Assembly: GCA_963662175.1 (NCBI GenBank) | Contig: OY759214.1 | Coordinates: 14,818,001 to 14,882,000, forward strand | DNA length: 64,000 bases | Direction of reading: 5' to 3' | Origin: Aradus depressus | Taxonomy: Eukaryota; Arthropoda; Insecta; Hemiptera; Aradidae | Shown here: one piece after another, positions 32,281 through 43,028 of the stretch | Position numbering within the stretch: the first letter of the stretch is position 1 | Layout of the letters: each line of letters begins with the position of its first letter | Translations under genes and position numbers: made by a program | The notes under the pieces: model-generated | What the model was told of the DNA's origin: nothing | Database searches by the model: none | Seen by the model: only the letters and a program-made list of their open reading frames with translations

Positions 32281-32700
32281 AAATAAATCTTGGAAATATC
32301 CCTTCCCAGAGAGTCTAGAAGTGAATGACTGTCCTTCCGGTGAGAACCTCCCCTCTATGAAACGGAAGTTACTAGGGAGATAGGATGGACCAATAGCTCA
32401 GAGGTAACCTTCATGTCTTGCTTGAGAGCATTCACTAATCACAAATCTCTCCCTTACTGGTCTACTCCCATCAAAGAAATCTCTGGCTCTGACCCTATTC
32501 TCACCCCTTAACAAGACTTGTACAGGTAGATAAGTTGGCCTATAAAATGTACACAAGTAAGGGAGAAAGATACAACTAAGTAGGTGAAGGGGCGGTGTCG
32601 TAGGACAGAGGGTGATCTCATAGGATGAGGGAGTCTCAAGTAAAAAGTAAAAATAATAATTATAAATCTAGGCCTGAACTGAAATAAATACATGCTCCTA
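32281..32700. other. Less AT-rich unassigned stretch with a tRNA-like A-box motif
   Basis: ACCAATAGCTCAGAGGTAAC at about 32389-32408 resembles an A box. A few hundred bp downstream there is no clear B box. It may be a diverged third SINE, unproven. Confidence 0.25.
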
Positions 32701-32960
32701 AATTCTCATATTAAATTTTGCGTCAATAAATTCATTACATCAACAGTTATTATGGATTTTGAATTGAGCCCCCTCCCCTGAACACCCCTTTCCTTCAGCC
32801 GATATCACTGAAATTTGACAAGTTATGTCCTCATCGCGTTTTGACTTTAAATATGCATTGATGACTTTACATCGGCGTTTATTGGGGTTTTCGAGTTGAG
32901 CCCATCTTCCCTTCTGCCAATTTGGCTGAAAATCAATGGGTGTTGAAGTAAAAAGTGCCG
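32700..32960 (-). repeat. Family C repeat, minus orientation
   Basis: GCGTCAATAAATTCATTACA, CAGTTATTATGGATTTTGAA and TGGCTGAAAATCAATGGGTG are the complement of family C modules. Confidence 0.75.
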
Positions 32961-35085
32961 GTTGGAAGGAAGGGATGGTAGGGAGCGTAAAGGGATGAGG
33001 AAGTCTTAGAATTGGTGAAAGGGTTATCCCTGCATCAAAATGGATACTGATTAGTTGCTCATTTGCCTGACCCAAAACGTATCTTTCTCCCCTACTTACA
33101 CATATTAGACAATGATCCCTGAAGGATTCCAGTTTGTAAGAGATTTCAAGAAAGAAATTAAATCCTCCTCTTGCCGATTTTTACAATTTTCCAGTTAGAG
33201 GAAGTATTCTGTAGAGCCAATTTCAGAAATTTAATTTTTTTATTTTTTCGGCTATTCCATTTGATTTAAAATAACTTGAAAGAAAAAATATTTTTAAAGG
33301 AGAGGGGAGGAAGGGTACTTTCATAATTAGAACCCATTCAAAAATCAATTAACTAGGATAAAAGCATAGAACTGCTGTTTATTAAACTAGGAACGAATCC
33401 TACTGTAGTTAATTCCATTTTGTGAGTTCAATTGAAATTTTCAAACGTCTGCCTCTCAAAATGCACTTCTCATAGTCTCCCATAAAAGATATTTTTATTC
33501 TAAAAACTACAAAGGTATGAAGAATGTCTTTGTTTAATAAACGACTCAGAGGACATGAAAATTCAATAGAAAACTTATTCAGTTAATTAAATATTTACTA
33601 TAGCTTACGAGAAAGAAAGGACAGAAATATAAATACAATAATATGAGAACTACATTTATTTATGTATTTTTTGGAATAGATGTATTTAGCCAAAATTATC
33701 TCTCACTGATGACAGCGGTTAGAGTAGGGATGTATATAAATATTTCGTATCAAAAGATATCGAATCATATCTATATGGGATAAAACCTGGTAGGAAAGTA
33801 TCGATATATTGATTTTAATTTTAGAAATATATTGTCAAAGAATGATTTAAACATTTTGTTGAGTAAATCAAATTCAAATTAAAATATAAACATATAAATA
33901 TCAATTATACGAGTTTTATACTATTTTTTGGATTGTGTTTGCACATTTATTCTCTCAATTTATTTCAGAGATTCAGAATATATTTCATACATAAACGTTT
34001 CGGGTTATTTCTCTCATCTTATCTAAAATTTTAAAAACTGGGGAATGGAAAACGCATTACCACATGATGGATTATATATTTGTATATCGAGCTGCGAAAT
34101 CATGTCTTTCTTTCCCTCCAGCTACCGGCTCGCATTGCGACAGCCCATCATCGACAGACTTCATTAACGGTCAGTAGGTGCGTCATTCCGTCCGATACCG
34201 GCTCTCGAAATGGTTTTATTTAAAATAAATATACATAAATACATCAGTATTTAAAACACAAAACTATCGACACATTTTGCCTAATAATATCGATATTATT
34301 GATATATCGCATTTCTACAGAGAGCTGGTATACCAATCGGGCTCACAATGTTGGTCTTACATTGTTATTTTTTTTAAATATTTTGAACATTAGTATATCT
34401 AGCTTATGTTCTGATTGAGAAGAGGAAGGGAGGATTGAAGTTTTTTATTAAATTTTTATGTTGACCATTATTTTATGGAGGATCTTTGCAGATTGCAGTT
34501 AACTTTGCAGGAAGTTTCATTTTCCAAGTGATCTCCTAGAGTGTGGTCAAACTGCCAACAAACCATGATCGATTATGTCCAAGACCTTGTTAAAGATGTA
34601 CATATCTTAGGGGAATATAAGATGGATAGCTACACTTTATTTTCTTCTCAATCTTTGTTTATTCTACTTCGAATTATGGTTCATAATCACATCGGAAGCA
34701 CAAATATGAAGTTTTAAGAAAAAAATAGTACAACGTAGAACTACATACGTCAACTGTTACTATTCCATGAAACGATCTCACACGTCCTACGTCATTATTC
34801 AGCGAGACAGTAGGCGTGGCCCTACGTCGTAGGTTGTCGCACATTTGCTAATGTTCTCCTTTGACTATTTTCAGATGAAAATTTCGAAGATATACAACGA
34901 AAGAAATGTTTTAATTTGTTTTTTTTTAAAGGAACTTATATACAATTTATATTAACTTACGAGTATACTTAACTTTCTTACGCTACTGTATCAAAGGGTT
35001 AATGAGTAGAGGGTTGAAACTTTTTTTTTTTTTTATATGAGACTATAAACTATCGAATTGGTAGCATTTATTTCTTTTACGAGTT
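32961..35085. other. Unassigned AT-rich stretch
   Basis: No gene found. Positions 33725-34320 contain ATATCGATATT-type palindromic motifs like those of the hAT element at 58659, but no matching ends or target duplication. Confidence 0.35.
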
Positions 35086-35394
35086 AGTCAGTTATTGTGA
35101 CTCATGCCCGGGCTTTAACTACTATGTCATATCACCTACTACCAGAGCGCCCTTTCATCGAGTCCGACTCTACTATGGGAGTCCTAAAATTTGCCTACCC
35201 TAAATTTTTATTCACCTATGATAGGGGTCTTTAACGAATACCTGACGTAGTACAAGCTCGGTTGCTTAACATCCCATCCGAAGGACGGCATGCTCAAGGT
35301 TTCTCTACCTCTCAGATAAAAAAACCTAAGGGTCTCGGCCGGGTGCCGATCCCGCGATGTTGAGCTCAGAAAACCTCTGAGCTACCGGCGCCCG
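35086..35394 (-). mobile_element. SINE-A, near full length
   Basis: Tail GACTCATGCCCGGGCTTTAA at the left and GAGCTACCGGCGCCC at the right. Central blocks are present and moderately diverged. Confidence 0.88.
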
Positions 35395-35434
35395 ATTATC
35401 AATTTCGATGATACTTGTATAAGCGTTCTAAAAG

Positions 35435-35726
35435 GGCGCCGATAGCTTCGAGGTAGCATGCTTGCCTACTGAGCTCAAAATCATGGGTTCAAAACCCGGC
35501 CGAGGCCATCATGTTTTTCATCTTGGAGTGAAAAAATCCATGAGCACGCCCTCCTTCGGATGGGTCGTTAAGCGATGGTCTCGAGTCCATACTTCTTAAA
35601 GACCCCTCCTTAGGTGAATAAAACCTGAATAGGCCAAATTTAGGACTCCCACTGTAGAGTCGGACTCATGTCCACCAGAGCGACTATGTAGTTAAAGCCA
35701 GGATATGGATCACAATAACTAGCTAA
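35435..35726 (+). mobile_element. SINE-A, head-to-head with the previous copy
   Basis: It begins GGGCGCCGATAGCTTCGAGG, has GGGTTCAAAACCCGGCCGAG and ends GGATCACAATAACTAGC. Only about 40 bp separate it from the minus-strand copy. Confidence 0.85.
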
Positions 35727-36546
35727 ATATAAGCGTGTGACATGTTTTCGTTCCATCCATGTTCTCCATGTTACCACACACGAAAATACGTCGTTCTACG
35801 TCCAAACGTGGAATGCACAATAATACCGTAGGATCATTTCTTGCTAAATTCAAAAATAATTGGAAATTTGGTATATAAGTTATGCCATCTTGTAGGTCCA
35901 ACAAACCTACACACTTTTCTGACGAAGAAATTTATCTTATTCCAAAGAAAATGAAAACTTATAAACATATTAGTATGATTGAGACATAAAATAGAAAATA
36001 TTTATATTCTTTATATAAGTAATTAAACGTGCTAAGCCTTTGGTTAAGAGGGTTTATATGGAAACTGACTTATATTTTACTGACTTCCCTACCACGAGTA
36101 GTAAACAAGACTTCTGTGCCACATAAATTTCAACAGAAACATGTGGAGTCAAATAAAGAAATCCTGTTTAAATGTCATAACTGACACAAGTTGGAAAATC
36201 TGGGTTACAATAAATTTTAATGAAAGAGGCCCAGGTGCAAATTTAAACAGCGGAGTTCACAATAGAATGGTCCAATGCACCAGACGAAGGAATAATAAAG
36301 GGAAAATAATTTTATTGTTTTTAATGTGAAATCATCGTATTTCGACACAGGCTTTGATAATCAAAATATATAAAGTACTTACAATGGATCTGTTATCATA
36401 AAATTTGGGACACAACAAAAAGGAAAAATTCTAATATTTATGCATCATACCTGAAAGTACAGGGTGAAAACTGGAAATTTGGGACTTGAAGAAGGGATCA
36501 TCTAAGTGCCAATATTCTCACATAATTAACTCTCCCCTCTATTTCA
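35727..36546. other. Unassigned; one speculative 51-bp exon at 36451-36501
   Basis: On the minus strand 36501-36451 lies between CACTTAG and CAG|GTATGATG and reads, after 2 nt, DPFFKSQISSFHPVLS plus 1 nt. Its phase (1 in, 1 out) would fit between the exons at 45320 and 29341. The acceptor is poor, so this remains a candidate only. Nothing else is recognised. Confidence 0.25.
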
Positions 36547-36671
36547 ACCGAAGGACGGCTCAAGGTTTTTTCACCTTCAATATAAAAAAAAACCTAAGCG
36601 CCTCGCTCGGGTTTTGAATCCGCGATCTTGAGCTCAGTAAGCATGCACGCTATCTCTGTGCTACCGGCGCC
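36547..36671 (-). mobile_element. SINE-A fragment (head half), joined to family G
   Basis: Minus-strand GGCGCCGGTAGCACAGAGAT head, then GAGCTCAAGATCGCGGATTC. It stops at the CCGTCCTTCGG block. Its 5' end directly abuts the family G terminus. Confidence 0.8.
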
Positions 36672-36925
36672 TTCTCTATACTAATGTATAAAGAGAGAAA
36701 GTTTGTGTATTTGAGGTAATCAGAAAAACTACTTAACCTACGTTGGGAAGCTTCATATCTTTCCGGTAGTCGTAGGCTATAATGTCGGCTATAATATTCA
36801 GGCTTTATCTAAAGGGAGCTGAACAGTGAAGCAAATCACAGGAAAAACGAGCGCCATTTATTGCATATGCTGCCTAAAACGTTCAAGGTATATCAAAATT
36901 ATGTATGGAGGAATAACTTATCAAT
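36672..36925 (+). repeat. Family G repeat
   Basis: It starts TTCTCTATACTAATGTATAA and contains ACTACTTAACCTACGTTGGG, GGGAGCTGAACAGTGAAGCA and ATGTATGGAGGAATAAC. Matches 39745-39395 (inverted) and 40495-40640. The TCTATACTAATATATAAA terminus is like those reported for some insect Helitrons, which is inference. Confidence 0.7.
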
Positions 36926-37274
36926 CATAAACAATAATCTTTTTTTTTTTAATGATTAACAATAGATTATAAACGAAGCTGATAAAGCCCTTATCGTCTA
37001 ACTTAGATCAGTGGAGAGTTGAGGAGAGAACAGTGTGAGTAGTTGGGTATTTTGGGTCCAGGAAGAGTGAGGTTGCGTAGAATGGGTTAGCTAATTTGGC
37101 TGCTAGAGGCCTCTGCAGGTTGGTAATAGGCTATTTATCTAAAATCAGACAATATATATTCTAGTCTAGAGACATTTGTGCAATGAACATCTATAGTGTA
37201 GATTATTTATCTATATCTACACTAATAAGTACATAATAATACAACAGAGAACGTTTGTTTGTGATAATATCGAT
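36926..37274. other. Unassigned stretch
   Basis: No gene or repeat family recognised beyond short simple A/T runs. Confidence 0.4.
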
Positions 37275-37429
37275 AATTACTTAACTAACCTGTCGATACA
37301 TTCATTTTATCTGGATTTATCATGTTTACAGACCCACATATAGACAGACAGACATTTTGTTTTCATATTTGTTATCAGGGGGTCGGAAAACATGAAATTC
37401 CGGTGAAAACTTGCCATCGAATTTCTTAA
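37275..37429 (-). repeat. Family C fragment, minus orientation
   Basis: TGTCGATACATTCATTTTAT, ACAGACCCACATATAGACAG and GGAAAACATGAAATTCCGGT are the family C head complement. It is cut at 37430 by the Jockey insertion. Confidence 0.7.
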
Positions 37430-38116
37430 CTTCTCTAAACACCTTGGCTACTAGGTGCTGGACATGATGGGACCATGTTAGCTTCGCGTCAAATATTAGT
37501 CCTAGGTATCTTACTCGTTCTGCACAAGGGATTTGCATGTCATTAAGAAAGATGGTTGGATTTGGTATATTTTTATTATATGTGAAAGTTACCACGCTTG
37601 TGGCCTATGGGGTTCAGCTGCTAAAAGCCACATAACCAGGATACAAACCACTCAAAATCGCGTCATGAGACTCATCACCGATGCACCGCCGTGGTATGTT
37701 CGCAACACAGTTCTACATGCTGATCTTGAAATACCGGAAGTAGCGGAGGTCCTCAAAGAATCCTACATCCGAATGCAGACAACAATGGCCAACCACCCAA
37801 ATCCACTGGTCCGGGAAATTGCTGAACACCCACCACCTTTACCACTGGAACGCAGACTTAAAAAGAAGCGACCGCATGATTTTCTTCTCATCAATTGATC
37901 AAAAGACAATTTTTTTTTTTTCTTTCCTATATTATGTTCATTTTATCTACTTTAAAGTTACTTGTTCAGGGCAATTATTGAATTGTACCTGAGTTCATAT
38001 CTCATGTTAATTAGGCCATTGGCCTAGGTATTATTGTTATAGACAGCCCAACTATAATATTCATGTATAGAATAATAAAGTTTACAATAATTAAAAAAAA
38101 AGAAAAAAAAAAAAAA
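37430..38116 (+). mobile_element. Jockey LINE, 5'-truncated with 5' inversion (twin priming)
   Basis: The 3' part (about 37588-38116) is on the plus strand and ends in AATAATAAAG plus an A-rich tail. The 5' part (about 37430-37587) is inverted. It encodes on the minus strand NPTIFLNDMQIPCAERVRYL, GLIFDAKLTWSHHVQHLVAK, the segment that precedes the plus-strand segment in the protein. This is the known signature of twin priming during LINE integration. The inversion junction lies at about 37588. Confidence 0.85.
37591..37898 (+). pseudogene. Jockey RT C-terminus, open to its stop codon
   Basis: The frame reads YHACGLWGSAAKSHITRIQT, TQNRVMRLITDAPPWYVRNT, VLHADLEIPEVAEVLKES and so on to TGA at 37896-37898. 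This matches the Jockey order (Y---LWG-A, LQT-QNR-LR-ITDAPWYVRN--LH-DL-IP). It has no internal stops and is among the better preserved Jockey fragments here. Confidence 0.88.
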
Positions 38117-38152
38117 GTACTAAACATAATTATTACACATAGAAATAAGATA

Positions 38153-38345
38153 CGTCTTCCCACTGTTTTATTTTAGACCAGAACCGGTATTCAACGCAAC
38201 AGCGTCATCAGTGGTTCATCCCATCCAAACAGTACAGCGGTTAAAGCGGGATGAACCACTGATGATGACGCTGTTGCGTTGAAAACCGTTTAATCAGTGG
38301 GAAGACAACGTCTTTTATTTCTATGAGAAATCTCGTCCCACAACA
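38153..38345. repeat. Family E hairpin
   Basis: The arms at about 38153-38217 and 38245-38318 are complementary (TCAACGCAACAGCGTCATCA, then AGTGGTTCATCCC, and the reverse). The loop is about 28 bp. A single-armed relative is at 19380-19490. Confidence 0.85.
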
Positions 38346-38570
38346 TCTTACTATCACATATGATAATGATTACAATTCCTAGAATGAGATTTCTTCTGAA
38401 TTATTTTAATTTCTTAAAGAGGTGGGATTATTGTGAAGGTCAACTGGAGGATTTTCATTTAAACCATTTAAACGTTACCATATTTCATGTTTTGTTTAGG
38501 TTTCACATTATAAACATAGTATAAATGTACATAAATAAATATTGAAGGAAATTTCGTGATAGAATGCAAA
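38346..38570. other. Unassigned stretch
   Basis: Nothing recognised. Confidence 0.4.
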
Positions 38571-38705
38571 TTCATTAAGCACTTGTTAAATAAGTAACGA
38601 AGAAGGTATCAATCCAACAGTCTATTTTATTTACAACACAAATGTGTAAATAAAATATATTGTTGGACCGATACCTCTTGGTAAATTATTTAGTAACTGG
38701 AAAGG
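38571..38705. repeat. Short palindromic repeat
   Basis: AAGGTATCAATCCAACAGTC and TATTTTATTTACA face the complement TGTAAATAAAATATATTGTT and GGACCGATACCTCTTGG. The total is about 130 bp with arms of about 50-55 bp. A relative of one arm is at 1195-1290. Confidence 0.75.
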
Positions 38706-39159
38706 TTCTGCCACAATTAGTTTAGATAAATGAGACTCGACTGTATTGTAACGGATTCCAAAAATTGTGAGTTCAAAATGGAGGAAAATTCGCAATCCGG
38801 ATCCGAATTTGGTTTCCGGATAATCAACAGTACTACTGGAAAGTATGATAGTGATAAAAAGTTTAAATTGTTATCTCTTAAACGTTTTTACAGAAACCGT
38901 CGGCTCCAGAGAACAGTGTTTTATGTGTAAACAGACAGAGGAACGATTAATTTTGTGGTATGATGTTTGAACAATGAATAGGTCTTTGAAGTGTGTCCAA
39001 TACTCACCCCCCACCAACCCCACCCCTAGAATTCTATTTACACTTGATTTTTTTATCCATCAATTAAATTAGGCAGTAATTAAAATAAATCAGAAGAAAT
39101 CACATCCTAGAAATTGTAATTATCATGTTTAGTACTTTTAAATATTATTGTATTTATTA
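38706..39159. other. Unassigned stretch
   Basis: The plus frame at 38730-38930 (MRLDCIVTDSKNCEFKMEEN at its start) is 66 residues long, with no recognised domain. I do not call it a gene. Confidence 0.3.
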
Positions 39160-39370
39160 CTTCCCCAGCTGTACAAAATGTAGAGAAATTTATGAAGTCA
39201 GTCAGAATTCGATGTCACATTTTCACCGGAATTCCATGTTTTCTGACTTTCTGATTCCAAAAATGAAAAAATAAAATGTGTTTTTGAACACGATAAATCT
39301 CGATAGAATGAATGTATCGATACAACATTTTATATGTGTATCCAGCACCCTCTAAGGCATCTAAGCATCC
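39160..39370 (+). repeat. Family C repeat, 5' head
   Basis: ACTTCCCCAGCTGTACAAAA, a TCAGTCAGAATTCGATGTC block and GAACACGATAAATCTCG. It ends at CCAGCACC. Confidence 0.75.
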
Positions 39371-39394
39371 CAAAGGTGAAAGAATTATCCAAGT

Positions 39395-39745
39395 CGTTTA
39401 AATAGTTTTCCAGATTAATACAAATACACAAACAAACTTTATCTGTTTATATATTAGTATATATATAAATAAATAATCCAGACTACAGATGAGTAACTTT
39501 GTTCCTCCATACATCATTTTGATCTTAAACTTTTTAGGCAGCATAAGCAATAAAAGGCGCCCGACCGTTTTTCCTCTGATTTGCTTTACTGCTCAGTTCC
39601 CTTTTGATAAAACATGAAGATGTACTATACATACCCCCGGGAAAAAATAAGCTTCCACAAGATGGAAGAATTATCCAAATCGTTTAAGTAGTTTTCGAGA
39701 TTAAAAATATACAAACAATTCTCTCTGTATATATTAGTATAGAGA
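39395..39745 (-). repeat. Family G repeat, minus orientation
   Basis: The complement of 36672-36925: minus strand TCTCTATACTAATATATACA, AAACTACTTAAACGATTTGG and GGGAACTGAGCAGTAAAGCA. A second family G end lies in the same block near 39440. Confidence 0.75.
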
Positions 39746-39892
39746 GGGCGCGGAGAAAGCGTGCTTGCTTACTGAGCTTGAGTTCAGGGGTCCTTCAGAT
39801 GGGATATTAAGCGTTGGTCTCGAGCCTGTATGATGTTAAGTACTCATTAAAGAATCCTATTATAGATGAATAAAAATCTAGGGAAGGCAACA
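39746..39892 (+). mobile_element. SINE-A fragment joined to family G
   Basis: GGGCGCGGAGAAAGCGTGCT, then TCCTTCAGATGGGATATTAA. The B-box region is deleted. Its 5' end abuts the family G terminus, exactly as at 36671. Confidence 0.7.
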
Positions 39893-40490
39893 TGTCTATA
39901 ACTAATAGTATAGATTTATAAAAACTAAATAAAAGTGAGTAAAGATATTCATTTGTGATCTTTTTGAAATGGAATTCTAACTTATACTGGACTAAAGGAC
40001 TATAGTAAGATACTCCATGAATTCTCAATCAGACTAGGTTTCTCAGATTTATATCTGAAACATTTTCCTAAGGGAAACTACAATTCGGCTGCTCATATCT
40101 GAGATGAGTGTCTCATTTCTAGCATATCTATCCAAATAAATGACAATGTTGGACCAGTGAGGGATTGACAAATAGCTGGTGGATGTGGAGTATCGTAACC
40201 AAATTAGACGTAAGTGGAAACATGCCGGCACCCACATCCAATTTGCTTCACCTAACAAATGTCTGTTTAGCTGTAATCAGGAGATGTCACGAAAAAAAAA
40301 AAAAAAAAAAAAAAAAAACAGCACAAAGCAATTTATGTTTGCACTCTATTTCTCCTAATTTTTTTCTCGTTTTATAGGTTAGTTGTCTTCCTTTATTAAA
40401 TGACCATTGAGAATCATTCTCTAGTTTTTAAACAAATATACTAATAAATACATTAAAAATTCTCTGTGTCTTGTGTTGTATACCCACTCA
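39893..40490. other. Unassigned; poly(A) run at 40292-40318
   Basis: An A run of about 27 follows a less AT-rich 100-bp stretch, as after a retroposed 3' end. The source is not identified. Confidence 0.35.
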
Positions 40491-40494
40491 TCTA

Positions 40495-40645
40495 TGCAAA
40501 TTCATAAAAACAGAAAGTTTGTTTGTATGTTTGAAGTCATCTCGAAAACTACTTAACCATTCTGGATAATTATTTCACCGTTCGGGAACTTATTTCTTTC
40601 CGGTGGACTTTAGTTATACATCACATTATATCAAAATGATGTAGA
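40495..40645 (+). repeat. Family G repeat, target of a SINE-A
   Basis: ACAGAAAGTTTGTTTGTATG, CTCGAAAACTACTTAACCAT and TATCAAAATGATGTA. The family resumes after the SINE-A with ATGATGTATAAAGGAATTG. Confidence 0.75.
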
Positions 40646-40994
40646 GGGCGCCGGTAGCTCAGTGGTATGCGTGTTTGCCTTCTGAGCTCAAGATCGTGGG
40701 TTCGAAACCCGACTGAGGCCCTTAGTTTATTTTATCTGGGAGGTAAAAGAAACTTAAGCACGCCGTCCTTCGGATGGGATGTTAAGCGATGGTCCCGAGC
40801 CTTTACGATGTCAGGTAGGTACTCGTTAAAGACCCCCTACCCTAGGTGAATAAAAATTTAAGGTAGGCAAAATTTAGGACTCCCATCGTAGAGTCGGGCT
40901 CATGTCCACCAGAGTGACGAAAGAGCACTCTGGTAGTAGGGGATATGACCTCGGAGTTAAAGCCCGGGCATGAGTCATAAAACCTTACCTAACC
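40646..40994 (+). mobile_element. SINE-A, full-length reference copy
   Basis: It is complete: GAGGGCGCCGGTAGCTCAGT (A box), TGGGTTCGAAACCCGACTG (B box), TTTATTTTATCTGGGAGG, GGATGGGATGTTAAGCG, GAGTCGGGCTCATGTCCACC, GTAGTAGGGGATATGACCTC and CATGAGTCATAAAACCTTAC. Flanked by a perfect 13-bp duplication, TCAAAATGATGTA (40633-40645 and 40995-41007). A tRNA-derived SINE is transcribed by RNA polymerase III from the internal boxes and moved by a LINE enzyme; the partner LINE is not identified. Confidence 0.95.
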
Positions 40995-41079
40995 TCAAAA
41001 TGATGTATAAAGGAATTGTTGACAATAAAAAGTTATGATTACCTGAGCAATAATTAGAATATATTAAATAGAAATGAGA

Positions 41080-41396
41080 GAACCGGTAGCTCAGTGGTAT
41101 GCGTTCTTGCTTATTGAGCTTAAGTTCGCGGGTTTGAAACCCGGCCAAGGCTCTATCTGATAGGTAAAATAAACTTAAGCACGCCGTCCCTCGGATGAGA
41201 CGTTAAGCGATGATCCCGAGCCTGCATGATGTCCGGTACTCTTTAAACACCCCTATCCTAGGTGACCAAAAATTTAGGGTAGACAAAATTTAGAACTCCC
41301 ATAATAGGGTCGGGCTCATGTCCACCAGAGTGACGAAAGAACGCTCTGGTAGTAGGCGATAAGACCGTGTAGGTATGAGTCATAATAACTAACTAA
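41080..41396 (+). mobile_element. SINE-A copy
   Basis: ACCGGTAGCTCAGTGGTATG, CGGGTTTGAAACCCGGCCAA, and tail TATGAGTCATAATAACTAAC. Flanked by TAAATAGAAAT on both sides. Confidence 0.9.
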
Positions 41397-41879
41397 ATAG
41401 AAATATAACTCAATTACAACTAACCATTTTATTTCGAAGCCCTGGTAGATTTTTAGTAATTTTTGAAGCATGATATAAAAAATAAATGTGTTTAGTTTCA
41501 TACAGGACATACGATTTGTCTCAATGTCACTGAATGGTTAATAACATTTTTTGTGACCCAGAGCTTGGTTAGTATTAAGTGACAAATTTTGTATACTGAA
41601 TATGATTTTACACTGAAAACCCAAAATTTTTCAGAATTCCAATAGAATTTTATAATACACTAGGTATTAAAAGTTTTTTATTTATATAATATAATAGGTA
41701 ATTAAAATATTTTATGTACTTGTTTATAATGGCACATACAATAGAGATTTATATTGTCTGAGCAATTTTGACAAAAAAATTTGAAGACGTTTCATGTTGA
41801 AGTTGCGCCATTTGTGATCCATATGTCCAGATTGATTTGACTAAATAGTTATAACAGTTTCGTTTTTCAGTTATGTCCA
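41397..41879. other. Unassigned; relative of the 8923-10153 element
   Basis: GGACATACGATTTGTC near 41505 and a CATATGTCCAG near 41820 resemble motifs in the 8923-10153 block. No gene seen. Confidence 0.3.
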
Positions 41880-42400
41880 ATTTCGTACTTAGTTCAGAAG
41901 GCCATAAGTTACTTTAGAGCCGTCGATTTCGGTGAGACATGTATGAAGAGGATTCCATGTCAGCCTTGGTTAGTCGACGATGTGCTGTATTGGTTTGAGG
42001 GAGATGATTGTTGTAGATAAAAACCCCACCACATTTTCTTCATTTCTTGTATTGAGGTGTAACTGTTATGTGTTTCGATTTGTCAGTGTTTTTATTTCAT
42101 CAGGTTGCGATATGCATGAGATGATACTGTAGTGTAAATGATGCGTGTTTAGTAGCAGCTAAGATGGCGGTGTCTTGGCATTTGAATGGAGGTGTATAGT
42201 GTATACAATAAAGGCGCTAAGATAGTATCTTGTGGCACGCCTGCTTTTATTGGTCGTACTGAGGAGATAGAAGAGCCCAGTCGGACTAAGAAAGTATAGC
42301 TTGCCTAACTCGGTCAAAGGCCATGTTAGGGGAATGCCCCATGTTGCATAAGATTTTCTTTCTGAAATCCACAATCCTGTGTAACTGATGTATTGTAGAG
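41880..42400 (-). pseudogene. Jockey-clade LINE remnant, RT palm
   Basis: On the minus strand AFDRV appears, and AGVPQDTILAPLLYTLYT (42244-42190) matches the RT palm motif AGVPQGSVLSPLLYN-YT. Other pieces are frameshifted. The fragment is badly decayed. Confidence 0.65.
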
Positions 42401-42766
42401 AGATGACGCTATATATTTGTCTCCTTCAAACGGAAGGCCAAGAAAACCACAAACGGCTAAACATAAGATTAATTTTAATTTCCTGATGGCTTATAACATA
42501 TATAATTTCCTGATGACTTGTAACATATTGGACTAAAATTGATGTTTACCTAAAATTCTGTCAGAATGAACTAAATATTTATCTATACAGCAAGTATTTC
42601 TAATGACATGTCCAAAAGGTATTCACAAAAGCCAATTGTTAAATTCCACCAAACTCAGAACCAATAAAATTTATAATTTGGAACAATAACATAAAGAAAT
42701 AGATTTAGACCAATGAACTATAGTGAATAATCAATAGATGGAGAGCCTACTCAGTGCCTGTTGTCC
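42401..42766. other. Unassigned stretch
   Basis: Nothing recognised. Confidence 0.4.
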
Positions 42767-42972
42767 CTAGCCCCAGCGTAGTGGTCCGGGTTGACGCTCC
42801 CTGGCCGAGTACCTGCTGGGTGCGAAGGACCGTGGCTTGAACTGTCGGCTGTCGTCGGGGAAGAGGCCAGTTCTGAAGGGACCCAGTCGGGAAAGAATGG
42901 TGAGAGCTCGCTTTTCCAGTGTGTTCGGCTCGTCTGCAACAGTCAGTGACAACAGCACCTCAGTCAAATGCT
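42767..42972 (-). CDS. Candidate terminal exon of a secreted-peptide-like host gene (minus strand)
   Basis: This is a GC-rich, non-repetitive block. The minus frame reads HLTEVLLSLTVADEPNTLEK, RALTILSRLGPFRTGLFPDD, SRQFKPRSFAPSRYSARERQ, PGPLRWG and TAG (42769-42767). Two acceptors are possible: GCACATAG|AG (exon from 42972) or GTTGCAG|AC (exon from 42933). Both give phase 1, the phase at which the exons at 51864 and 45320 end. From the exon at 45320 only the second works, because T|AG is a stop. It contains a dibasic KR site (LEKR|ALT) and ends PLRWG, as in amidated-peptide precursors. That is inference; no family is recognised. Confidence 0.4.
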
Positions 42973-43028
42973 CTATGTGCAATAATAAAAATGATGTGAT
43001 GAACAGTAATTATGTAGGGTCTTCCTGA

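Noticed and set aside
33092..33120. 19-bp micro-exon on the minus strand before GTAAGTAGG
   Set aside because: Its phase gives an immediate stop after the 45320 exon.
33725..34320. A second hAT element
   Set aside because: ATCGATA motifs are present, but the proposed ends do not match and the flanks show no 8-bp duplication.
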